Source: Hemibagrus wyckioides (lineage: Eukaryota; Chordata; Actinopteri; Siluriformes; Bagridae). From it: a stretch of 64,000 nt of DNA. The notes beneath the pieces were generated by a model. That model was not told the DNA's origin and ran no database searches. It worked only from the letters and a program-made list of their open reading frames with translations. Numbering within the stretch: the first letter of the stretch is position 1; each line of letters opens with the position of its first letter. The translations under genes were made by a program, and so were the position numbers. The stretch covers positions 21,569,352 through 21,633,351 of the forward strand of contig NC_080720.1 of the NCBI RefSeq assembly GCF_019097595.1, given 5' to 3'. Below, piece after piece: positions 25,264 to 43,871 of this stretch.

Positions 25264-25680
25264 AGATGTATTTACATTTACACTTACATTTTTGGCATTT
25301 GGCAGATGTCCTTATACATAGCAACATACAGAAGTGCTTTTAAAGTGTCTATATACATCATTACCACGAGTCCAAAACACTGTTGAGAGGTAATACTTAT
25401 TTGCTTGTTTGTTTGTTTGCTTGGTTGGTTGGCTGGTTGGTTGTATTTATTGAACAAGAATAGAAGTGCTAATTTAAAGAAGTGTTTGAAATATTTATTT
25501 CAGTAAGGGGTTGTTTAAAGACTAGTGACTCAACTATTTGGACATCAAGAGAAAGTTAATTCCACCGCCTCAGTGCCAGAACAGAGTCTTGATGGATGGC
25601 TTCCTTGTACCCTGAGAGATGGTGAGATAAGTCTAGTGGAGATCAACAAGTTGTCCACGGAGATCTCAAGACAACTGTTT
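25264..25680. repeat. dispersed repeat of unknown class
   Basis: CATTTACACTTACATTTTTGGCATTTGGCAGATG and TTAATTCCACCGCCTCAGTG are words I recognise from a repeat common in fish genomes. No ends or coding capacity seen. Confidence 0.5.
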
Positions 25681-26319
25681 ACGAAACACAAAAGTCCAGT
25701 GCTAAATGAACAAGTTGATTATTTTGCTATAACGACATGCCATGTTTGATTCCTTTTTTAAAAAAGGTATTTACAGCTAGACATATACTTTTATATAGTT
25801 ACATACAATATGTAAAATATACAGTACATGAAAAACATAGTTTCTGTTATTGCTGTTATTACTTACATTATAGCAGTAACTCAACTGGGAAGTACATGCA
25901 TTTTTGCAAGTCATTTATCATAATAATTCCCCCATGGCAGAAAACTTATACACCGTTACAAAGCTCTGAGACATCTGTCAAAAATGTTAACTCGATGTCT
26001 CTTTAAAGATGACATCACCATTATCAACTGCTATGTCTTTTGTTCAATTTTGTTAAATAACAGCACATTTTTTATCTGTTTATTAGACTGTGTAAAGCAA
26101 TTGCCCTAGTATTTGCTGTGAATTTGTTGTTACACTATATAAACAATGATGTATTAGAAAGTGAAATTAATATAAATATCTCAATTGCCTGGCAGAGAGC
26201 ACTAGGAAATTAATCAACATCTTCTGAAACCGGTGTTTTTGTGTTGTTGTTTTTGTCAGCTGAGGTCTTTTGTTTGTTTATGGAAGCTGGTGAGAAGTAC
26301 ACAGTTGTTATTTAGGTTT

Positions 26320-26560
26320 CTCAATTACTCAATTTTATTTGTATAGCACTTTTAAAAATGGACATTATCACAAAGCAGCTTTACAGAAATATATACATTC
26401 AGGATATATATTTTAACTGTATAATTTTTCTCTAGCATGTCAAAACTGATGGAAACAAGAAAAAAACTCTCTGAGCTGATATGAGGAAGAAACCTTGAAA
26501 GAAACCTTACTCGAAAGCAAACCCATTTTCATTTGGGTGACACAGTATAGTGTGATAAAA
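26320..26560 (-). repeat. LINE-like 3' tail copy, reverse orientation
   Basis: Reads in reverse: CTCAATTTTATTTGTATAGC, CACAAAGCAGCTTTACAGAA, CTGATATGAGGAAGAAACC and CATTTGGGTGACAC. Same family as 12005-12306, without a long pentamer run. Confidence 0.7.
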
Positions 26561-26884
26561 TATTTCTTTTGTATAACTGTGGACTTTATGGCCAAAAGGT
26601 GCAGAACCAGGAAATTTATTCAACATGAAGTCTATCTTGTTGAAGTTATCAACTGTTCACTGATGGAGACTTGAGTGTAAAACTGTTTGTGACAACTGCA
26701 GTCCTAAAGCTATCATAGCAAAACAGATTGCATCCATTACAGTCCAAAGCCATCTTCATCGTTTCTTAGAGGTATCATCCACAGTAGTCCAGCCTCTTTA
26801 GGGGCAATCCTCAGCAGGAGTGAATGGTTTTCAAATGGAAATAACTAAAACATAGAATTGGGGGTAGGGTATACTTCCTTTTTC

Positions 26885-27030
26885 CCATGACTGTAGGTTC
26901 CAGTAGGACAACAAGCCAAAACAAACCTGCTTGGGAAAAAAGAGAGGTTTGTGTTTTGGAATGGCCGAGTCAAAGCTCAATTTGTGGCATGACTTGAAGA
27001 TTGCAGTTCAGTCATGTGCTCCATCTCATG
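26885..27030 (+). mobile_element. Tc1-like transposase remnant
   Basis: The stretch from AGGACAACAAGCCAAAACAA through TTTTGGAATGGCCGAGTCAA and GTGGCATGACTTGAAGATTG follows the second-aspartate to glutamate part of a Tc1 transposase. Fragment only. Confidence 0.6.
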
Positions 27031-29639
27031 TGGGAGATTTAGCATTTTGTAAAGTAAGACTGTCACAAACAGAGCTGAAGAAGGATGGAAAATGCAGAAA
27101 ATACTTTATTAAAGAACTAAAAAACAACTAAGCTGTGACAAAAACTGAACAAAAACAAAACAAAACATAGGAACAGGGCTGTGACATAAAACACATGGAG
27201 CACAACGGCAAAAATAAGAGACATGGAAAATCAGACCAAAAAATGCAATCCAAATCGACGTCCAAGAAGCATATACAAAACAGAAAGGAGTGAATACTTC
27301 ATGAGGAACAAAAGAAAACACAGAGTATATAAAGGGTGAGTGAGTCACAGACTAATTGTTTGTGTGATTAAAAGTCCAGAGATTGAAAGCGGAGGAGTGC
27401 TGATGGCTGCTGAAAGTTTGGTGTTTGGTGGCTGTGAGTTAATGGAAGCTGCAGAGGTACAATCTGTGACAAGGACAACATCAAAATTAAAATGATCATA
27501 GAAGCGCAAATTTCATAGAGGTACAGCTGGGCAATTCACACACTCACAGGAGGTTTAATTATTCATTTATTTTCAAATCATTGTGAGGACACATTTTGCT
27601 TTATTTATTTTTTATTTCTGTAGGGAGTTACTTCAAAAGGAGCAGAAAAATTCCATCCCAGTTTTTTTTTTTTTACTTTTCACATACACTGTATATATAT
27701 ATATAGAGAGAGAGAGAGTGCAAAGAAATAAAATGTCTATAACTCTATAAATGTAATTGAAGAGCTCCAGCCATATCAGGAATTAAACATTCTTTGTGGC
27801 TATATGTCAGACTAAAATATGTTTGTTGTTGTTGTTTTTCATTTCAGTCTTAAATTCAGTGATTAATATGTAGAAGACACTTTATTACCCTTTTATACAT
27901 CAGCCATATAGTTATTTCTGGAGCTTTTTCAAATCACACTCGCACAAATAATTACATTATTTAAAATTTAGCAGCACACAAATATGCTAGAGTAAAATAG
28001 CACAGCTTTGAAATAAGCTGGTCAAAGTGTTTTCACATAAATGTAAAAATGGCCTCTTTTTGTTTAGGGTACAACTTGAACTACACAGTACAGGTTATGT
28101 CTCTCAAATCATCTTAGGGACGAACAAATGGAGTGGGTGCACTCTACACTTACAAACAGAGGATGCTGTTAATGCATGCTAATGAAAAAAACCTGACATG
28201 GTTGTATCAGGGTGAGGTGAATCAAAGCACTCTCAGGTTCTGACTAATGGGACTAAGTGTGAGTACACGTGCATGTGCATGTGCATGAACTTGCATGAAG
28301 CTCACGTGAGTTTGCCCACCATCGAGAACTGCCTTATGATTCTTGTGCCTTATGACAAGATTTTAGGGCTATTAATTATTTCTACATAACAGAAAAATTT
28401 CAGAGTTAAATACATTATTGTTTGATAAGGATACTCTTAAAGATGGTCTCACGTGCAACCTCTTTTGCTTCTTTCAGTCACTTGAATGTTACTAATTGGG
28501 AGTAGTGGATGCTAAACAACATACATTTTATTAATGCTGTGCATCTGATGTGCTGTATACGTCTTTTCATGCATGCTCGTCATGCACACATGGCATTTAA
28601 GTGGAGTGATTGCATTTTTACCAGATGAACTCAAATCTCCATGGAAAACGTGTGTGGCCACGTGTTCGTTGAAAAACACGTGCCCAAAGTCCAAGAAGAA
28701 CACTAGCTGATAGGAGTAATACAGAGTTCGATCTCTCTCTTTCTTTGCAGCCTCCATCCCCTCTGTGCACTCAAATAAGCCCCAGCAGGTCTGTTTTCTT
28801 GGAACGGTGATTAAACCCATTGGCAATTGATTTAGTAATCAACAGTCACCAACAGTCAGTGTGAAATCTGTCCACACATGTTGTCATTAGAGCTTTTCTG
28901 ATCATTCGGGCTGACATGGGATATAACGTGCCATTTCTGCCTGAGATGAAATGTCTCTTTTTATAATGGTTCGGTTGTTTGAATGGATTGTGGCGCAAGA
29001 CATTTACAGGTCTGTTATGGAGCATTAGTGTGATTGCACCCTGGTAGATCTGTAACAGGATTTGTGCAGTGTTAAATGTACTTCCCTTTTCACATCAAGG
29101 GTTTGTGCTATTTTGAAAAACTGATTCTCAAATGCTACATTTTAGATATACTTTATAGGAAAATATATACAGTATATATACAGTATATATATATATATAG
29201 GTGTGTTGAAGTCTTTTCTGAAGGTCAGTTTGGTATCTATCATGTATATATGTGAAAAGTGATCTCACTAGGGACCAGAACATAAGTTCATAGGTTCTTA
29301 AACAGTAGCATAACCCCAGGGATTTTGATAAAAATGTCAAATCACACTTCAATACATAGTTACAGTGTCCAAAGTTGGACATTTATACATTTGAGCACAT
29401 GCATGTAAAGAAATGCCAACTAAGAATTGAGAATGAAACTGTTTGCCTTAAGATAAGCAGTAAATCCGTAGCTTTCACTCTGATGGTTTTCCATGTTTGT
29501 GGAGGTCTCAATCAGTGTGTGATTGTTCCTGGTGTTCCTACTGTGTCGGTCTGGTTTCAGACTCACTTGAGGATATTAAACCCCAGTACATTTGCATTCA
29601 TCTTCCATCATCACAAACGCACATGTAAAACACAATGAC

Positions 29640-29680
<41 letters not shown>

Positions 29681-30419
29681 ATACTCTATACTCTATCATT
29701 CCTCTGTTACTTATGGTACACGTGTGTTGGTGTGAAACTAATGATGACTTCATCGGATGAGGCACATGTGCAGGTTCCAGTTTTTATTGTAAAAGCATGA
29801 GTTGTGTTCGCATTCACTGGAATCACAGCACAGTTTCAGTGCAACTGAACTCACACTACCTTGGGTTCATTTCCATGGTAGGCTTCCAGCTTTCACATTA
29901 CCAACCATACACGGAAACTGTGCTTTGTTTCTGACTAAACTGCAAGTCAAAAAAAACCCCTCTGTCTCTCTTTCTGACTGTCTGTGTCTTATATGTGACT
30001 AATTGAATACCCAAGTTTATCTACCTAAATACTTCCACATATTTTCTTATAGACATCAACAGGTCTATGCATTACACAGTCTAACATGAATTACTCATCA
30101 TCCAAAGAGTGGGTCAGATTTAATTAAAAGCAAATATACTGTCATATTATCAACATAGAATATTCTAACTTTAATAAACATGTTTTGAGTTCTTTTCTGT
30201 CTATTTGACAGTTATAACATATCTCTTGATCGGTATTGTGTATATATTTGAAGTAATTTATTGTGTGAGCAAATAAAATACAGATACAGATTTCATGTGC
30301 TATGACACTTCACCATTTAAAGTCCTGTGTAAAGTGCAGCTTGCCAACAAAACAACTGTGTGGTCCTCCTGCTACTGTAGCCATTTTGTTCCCAAAACAT
30401 AAACCAACATTCAGAAAGC
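27031..30419. other. no gene seen
   Basis: No exon recognised. Short AT and GA runs near 27693-27718, an AT run near 29176-29199, and the (CT)n run at 29.6 kb. Confidence 0.65.
29638..29676 (+). repeat. (CT)n microsatellite
   Basis: CTCT run of about 38 bp. Confidence 0.95.
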
Positions 30420-31036
30420 AGGTGTGAAAAAATAAGTGCCCAGTAATATGTAGAACTCTTTTTATCACCAATAATAGACGTTTTTTTATCAGCTTCAGTT
30501 CATTGATGTTTGAGGAGATTTGTTTATATATAGCTGTCTTGAGATCCTGCCAAAGCAGCTCAATGACATTAACGTCTAGACTTCACTTGGCCATTCCAAC
30601 ACCTTCATTATTGTCTTCTTTCCCCATCCAAAAGTAATTTGCTGTTGTTCTTAGGATCATTGTCCCTTTGTTCAAAGCACTTTTTCCTAGCCAACCATCC
30701 CTGATAACCTGAAATACCTGAATTGACCTGAACACTTGAAATGAATTTGCTGGGATGCCCACTCCTGGGAAAGATTGGCAGAGGCTTTCCATTTGCAAAC
30801 AATCCTTCTCTGTAGAAATTCAAATTGTTTGGAAATGGCCTTATACCCTTTCCCAGATTGGTAAGAAACAACAGTTGCTTCTCTGAGGTTATGGCTATTG
30901 ACCTTTCTTCTTGGTAAGATGTAGATACACACTTCTAGAAGATTAACCAATCTGTGTATTTCTTTCATAGCACATGGCTGCTGATTTCTTTTGTAATGAC
31001 TGTAGGAAGGGTGTATTTATTTTTTTCACACTTGCT
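30420..31036 (-). mobile_element. internally deleted Tc1-like element, minus strand
   Basis: Ends near GGTGTGAAAAAATAAGTGCC and ATTTTTTTCACACTTG look like inverted repeats. A minus-strand frame near 30914-30740 reads PRRK, LREATVV, YQSGKGYKAISKQFEF, WKAS and NLSQEWASQQ, a decayed transposase N-terminal helix-turn-helix. The distal catalytic half is missing or unrecognisable. Confidence 0.7.
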
Positions 31037-33514
<2,478 letters not shown>

Positions 33515-35150
33515 CTAAGAGAGACCCTTCAAGCTCAGGTAGACAGTACTGATCACTGTGGCGTCCTCAGGCAAAGACCCTTTAATTTCACTGTGGCTTG
33601 TACACATCAGTGCCAACAGTTGCTTGGGTCCTGGGCCACTGAAGACGAGGTAGATGCAGGGGTTGGCACAGCTATTCAGACTTCCAAGGAGCATGAGGAT
33701 GGTGAATGTTGCAGCTGCAATTAAAACAGTATACCATCAGAACTGTTAGACAAGCCAGCAGGAATAATTAACATTTCCCTCCCTCAGGATGGCAGGTAGC
33801 ACAATCAGTGCCAAATTTTCTATTCCATTTGGATTAGTTTTATTCGTACCAGGACGGGGAAATGGCTGCTACACTCAGGATCTTTGGTTACTTCCCTGGG
33901 AAAACCCTTAAAAGTTGTATGTAAAACAAAAAAAGTTGTTGAAATGGTTCCATGCAGATATTTTTGTTCCTTTTTTGTTTTTATTGCGTTCCTGTTCTTA
34001 TTAGCCCGATTAACTGATTTAGTAGTAAACAAAATAGGTCACAATGAATCTAATGACAATTTTAGTCAGTAGGTTCATTCAGTAGTGTAAGTAGTCCCTG
34101 ACCGCAAAAAATTCTTTTATCGAAGTCAGATCACATATAATCATTTAAATATGGGTTTTTATATAAATCTGGTAACCTTAGACAGAGAACCCTATGCGTG
34201 TTTTTTTGTGCCAAAAAGTTGTAAATGTATATTCACTAATTAAAAAAAAAAGGTCAAATTAATCGCTTACATTCAGTCGGAGCGTCGTCGTCCCATACTG
34301 ACCACAGCTGTACGGTGAAGAACGGCGCCCAGCAAACCACGTAAACGAGGACGATCACAACGGTCATCTTGACGGTCTTTACGCGCGCCTTGGAGAGCCC
34401 GGGCACGCGGCTAGCATTTGTGCAGCCCTCGTGGTGTGTATTCATGTGCAATCTTACCCTCACGGCGCGGCAAATGCATACCTGGCACACGATCACCGTC
34501 AAGATCGGCAGTCCGAATATGACTAAAGTTGTCCAGGTCACGTACGCTTTAAGTCCCCACGGCTGCACGAATTGCGCCCAGCAGTCGAAGACTTCCGGAG
34601 CCACCTGGACGCGGGAGAAAATGAAAATCTGCGGCAGGGCGCCCACGAGGGATACTGCCCATGCGATACACACCGGCAAGTTCCAGCGTGCTCTCTTCCT
34701 CTGCAGAGTGCCCATGGGGTTACACACGGCTTGGTAGCGATCTAATGTCATCACCACGATCATATAAGTAGAGGCGAACATGCCGACAACCTGTAGGTAC
34801 TTGACCAAGCGGCACACCAAGTCTGGACCTACGAAGCGGTCCGTGATGTCCCACAGGAGCTGAGGACACACCTGGAACAAAGCCACAGTGAGATCCGCCA
34901 GGCATAGGTGCAAAACGAACACGCGCATGCGGGACATGGACTCGCGCCGCTTCACCAGCACGAGCAGGAGTCCCAGATTCAGAGTCGTGGCGCTCAGGAA
35001 GATGACACCCAGCAGTGCGATCTCGATCCGAGCTAATCTCTCATCTCGCGGCTGCTGGTCGTCTAGTGCTTGCGGAGTCTGGTTCACGTTGCTGAGGTTT
35101 GAGCTCAAGAACGACATGTTTACACCATTAAAGAAACAGTTAGCGTTCAT
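33515..35150 (-). CDS. avpr2-like: V2-type vasotocin/vasopressin receptor (class A GPCR), complete, two exons
   Basis: Coding exons are 34271-35150 and 33515-33714 (both minus), joined in phase 1 with a GTAAGC donor and TTGCAG acceptor, giving 359 residues. Seen: seven hydrophobic segments; sequons at N11, N18 and N23 before TM1; the TM2 LADL motif (D86); C113 and C190 for the usual disulfide; K117 and Q120 in the VKYLQ stretch typical of the family; DRY at 137-139; CWAPFF at 273-278; NPCIY at 311-315. Known: vasopressin/oxytocin receptors carry their coding intron just before TM7, as here. The DRYQAV, TVKMT and [10 protein letters not shown] wording is closer to V2 receptors than to V1a, V1b or oxytocin receptors, so I infer a V2-type receptor at the plasma membrane, probably binding vasotocin; G-protein choice cannot be read off. 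Odd: NPCIY where relatives usually have NPWIY, and a C-tail of only about 44 residues without a CC palmitoylation pair. M12 is an alternative start. Subtype is less certain than family. Confidence 0.9.
33715..34270 (-). other. intron of the V2-type receptor gene
   Basis: A 556 bp intron separates TM1-6 from TM7. It is AT-rich, with no other exon or recognisable mobile element seen. Position and phase match the conserved intron of this receptor family. Confidence 0.85.
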
Positions 35151-37040
35151 GATTTGTCCTGAACCATTGTTAAAAATCTAAATCAGACGCCAAAGAATTC
35201 ATAGACCCACCTACGATGAATGTAGGAAAAGCAAGAAACGTTCACTTGACCACTTTGGAGAGCAGACTGGAGCTGTGAGCAAGTAAGAGAAGTTGATTTA
35301 TATTTATATGTAGTCTCCGATTGCTTGGAAAAGAGGAGCTGTCCTCCAGCACCACGCTCCTCCAAGTCCCTTCTTCTAAAGAAAGTCAAGGTGAGTCGAG
35401 GAATTGTGCGAATTTACCACCTCACACTGATACAAGAGACCTCCCATGTAATGCACACGTGACATCTTTACATTGATTCGTCTGTCTGCTCAATCAAAGC
35501 TCCCAATGCCCAGATGTTCTAACCAGCCGTGTTTGGTGTGATGCGCCTTTACGCACAAATCACGTATATTTTCCGAAAGCTTCCTAAGAAAACAATTTTC
35601 TAATCAGACTAATTTTGCGCAAAAAACTCTAATCAGAACCACACTAGACAAATGAAATAAAGACAAAGTAAATATTTAAATAAAAACACAACAAAAGACA
35701 AATGCTATGTGCTTATTAATTGGTCAGATGAGGAAACAAATGGGGAGGGTAGATGCAGCATCCATCAATGAAATAAATTCTGCTTTATACCAGCAACCAA
35801 AAATAGATTATAATAAAATCATGATTTCTAAGAAGCCAGTCATGTTATGCAGCAAAGAGTATAGAGACATACAGGACAAAATAATCTAACATGATGTAAA
35901 TGATGAAATGCAAAAAAGCTTATATGTGAAACTGGGGAAATCCATGATTTTAGCATTAAAAGAATCAACTTTATGTTCTGTCAGCTTTAGTACTGATGTA
36001 TTTACTTTATTATGTGTACCAAAAAGTACGTTTATTTACAAGAATAAATATATTTAGAGTCATCAAAGGACATAGAAAATGGACTTTGCACTGGTCAAGC
36101 CAATCTTGTAAATTGTATCCTATAAAGCATGCCTCAATTAGCTGAAAGCAGAAGTCTTAATCCCTTTAATTCAATGGAATCTAAAAATCACTGCAAAAAG
36201 TGAAAGCATCCAAACAATGATTGAAAAGCATGTGATGTCAGAGGGTCATAAGATTACTGAATGCACATTATATGTGATTAAATTTTATTTTACATTCATC
36301 TGCCTCCTTGCTTACATCGGTGCTAAGCCCCACATTAATTACATCCATGTAATTAACTTCCACTCCAGCTGGCACATCATGCATAAAACTCTGAAAGGTT
36401 AATGTGGACCATTAAAAACAAAACGTCAGAGACCTTTTTAGTTTATAGATCTGTTTACTTCCAAATCAGACAATAAGTGAATAAGTGTTACATTACAACC
36501 TACAATCTTTTTTTCTCTTCATAATGAACTCATGACGGTTGTTGCATTAGGCAAACGTTTTCTCTTTCAGAGCCAGCTGAACTTTACCTCTGATGACTTC
36601 TAAATGTAAATTACGAAAGCAAAATAAACATAAAAATATAAAGTTCGTGGCAAATTAGGTCTTAAATGAATCATCAGCAACGGTCAAATGGCAAACTACT
36701 TTACTGATATTAAATAGTGAAGAAAGGTGAAGAAAAAAGTAACATGGCAAAGATAACTATATGAACAAAGTGAAGCAATGGGGAAGGTCTGTCCATCATG
36801 ACACCAAAGGAATTTGTTTATCCCTTAAGTGCGTGTGTGTGTGTGTGTTGATAGATTATTACCAAATATTCCTAGCTCTCATGCAGCTAGGATAGGTAGG
36901 AGATTCACCAAACTACACAACTTTATGCTGCACACAGCCAGTTTTTCCTCTCTATTTCTCATCTCTCTGTTAACTGTGAATAGTATGGAGGTAGGGGCAC
37001 TTCACTGAGACAACCATCTCTTGGTTTTCTTTGTCTTATA
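35151..37040. other. intergenic between receptor 5' end and trnt1 3' end
   Basis: Should hold the receptor promoter and 5' UTR (right of 35150) and the trnt1 3' UTR (left of 37041). No exon, clear promoter motif or mobile element recognised. Confidence 0.6.
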
Positions 37041-42991
<5,951 letters not shown>

Positions 42992-43082
42992 CTGGAAGTA
43001 AATAAACAGCTGTAAATCATATACTGTGACGTTCTGACAATACGGGTTAATATCAGCTACATATGTTAATTCTATTACTTAC

Positions 43083-43084
<2 letters not shown>

Positions 43085-43119
<35 letters not shown>
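43085..43119 (+). repeat. (CA)n microsatellite in the trnt1 first intron
   Basis: Pure ACAC run of about 34 bp, between the inferred non-coding exon and the first coding exon of trnt1. Confidence 0.95.
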
Positions 43120-43123
<4 letters not shown>

Positions 43124-43299
43124 CCTGTAATGTTCACTTTATTATTTATCGCTAAAAGCAGCATGTAGCATGTAGTTGTCTGCCTGTTTGTACTTTTCTT
43201 AGCTTAGCTACAGTTATAATTCCTTGTGCTTGTACACAAAACACGACATTTTTATTATGTAAGACAAGCTGAGTTTTATGAGAGGAGAGCAAAAATTAC

Positions 43300-43400
43300 C
43301 TGCACAAATATAAAGGTCAGTGTTCTCCTATGCTGGAGTTGGCTGCATGCTGTTGTTCGGCCATGACAACTGAAAGGCAGCGCAAGTGTGTGTGCACAAC
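43300..43400 (-). other. trnt1: putative non-coding first exon of trnt1 (5' UTR)
   Basis: The first trnt1 coding exon begins directly after a splice acceptor, so an upstream exon must exist. A good donor (GCAG|GTAATT) lies at 43300/43299, about 300 bp upstream. The 5' limit is unknown; 43400 is nominal. Confidence 0.6.
43317..43364 (-). CDS. short upstream ORF in the trnt1 5' UTR (15 codons)
   Basis: ATG at 43364 with G at -3 and G at +4, a strong context, opens a 15-residue frame (MAEQQHAANSSIGEH) that stops at 43317, 17 nt before the exon donor. The main trnt1 ATG has C at -3, a weaker context. If transcription starts upstream of 43364, this uORF would be read first and could lower main-frame initiation. 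There is no evidence that the peptide itself matters. Confidence 0.4.
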   Translation of the reverse strand: MAEQQHAANSSIGEH

Positions 43401-43871
43401 GTCATTTAGCACGTGACACACACCGACTTTTATCAGCCAATAGAAATGCTTTAAATGTTATTTGTAAATCCTAAATGGCTAACCATTAAACAAAAGATAC
43501 ACTAGATGGTAAAACCCATTATCCCATACCCTATATAGTGCACTTTATAAAAACAATGGGGTAATTGAAATTGAACCTTTTTAAAGGCGTATACTTGAAG
43601 CGCTTGCTCACTGATTTCAAATTACCTTCAGAATCAGCGCAAAAGTGAGCTCTCGTTTACGTTTTCGTATCAAATATTAATAATCAGTAAGCACATTTGC
43701 GGATCATTAATACTTTAAGAGAAAAATGTTAACCTTATATACGTTAACATTCACAGTAAATAACGAAGCGTGTGTAAGCTTCTGCTGAGATCTCGCGAGA
43801 TTTCCCGAGACTCTTAGTTCTATCAGATCCGCCGCGCTTAACAGCGGTCAAGAAGTTTACAAGCAGGCGGA
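43401..43871. promoter_or_regulatory. shared divergent promoter region of trnt1 and arl6ip5
   Basis: Fewer than 510 bp separate the inferred first exon of trnt1 (leftward) from the arl6ip5 start codon (rightward). The arl6ip5 side is locally richer in CG dinucleotides, with no TATA box in an obvious place. The palindrome TCTCGCGAGA lies at 43791-43800, about 70 bp before the arl6ip5 ATG. A bidirectional promoter is an inference from geometry. Confidence 0.65.
43791..43800. promoter_or_regulatory. TCTCGCGAGA promoter element
   Basis: An exact 10-bp palindromic TCTCGCGAGA, followed by a related TTTCCCGAGA. This motif is known from TATA-less, often bidirectional vertebrate promoters and is associated with ZBTB33 (Kaiso) and related factors. 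Confidence 0.7.

Noticed and set aside
28512..28826. 104-residue minus-strand frame
   Set aside because: No recognisable domain, no splice context and no homologue recalled.
34369..35181. Open frames on the plus strand across the receptor gene
   Set aside because: Antisense shadows of the GC-rich receptor exon; no domain and no start support.
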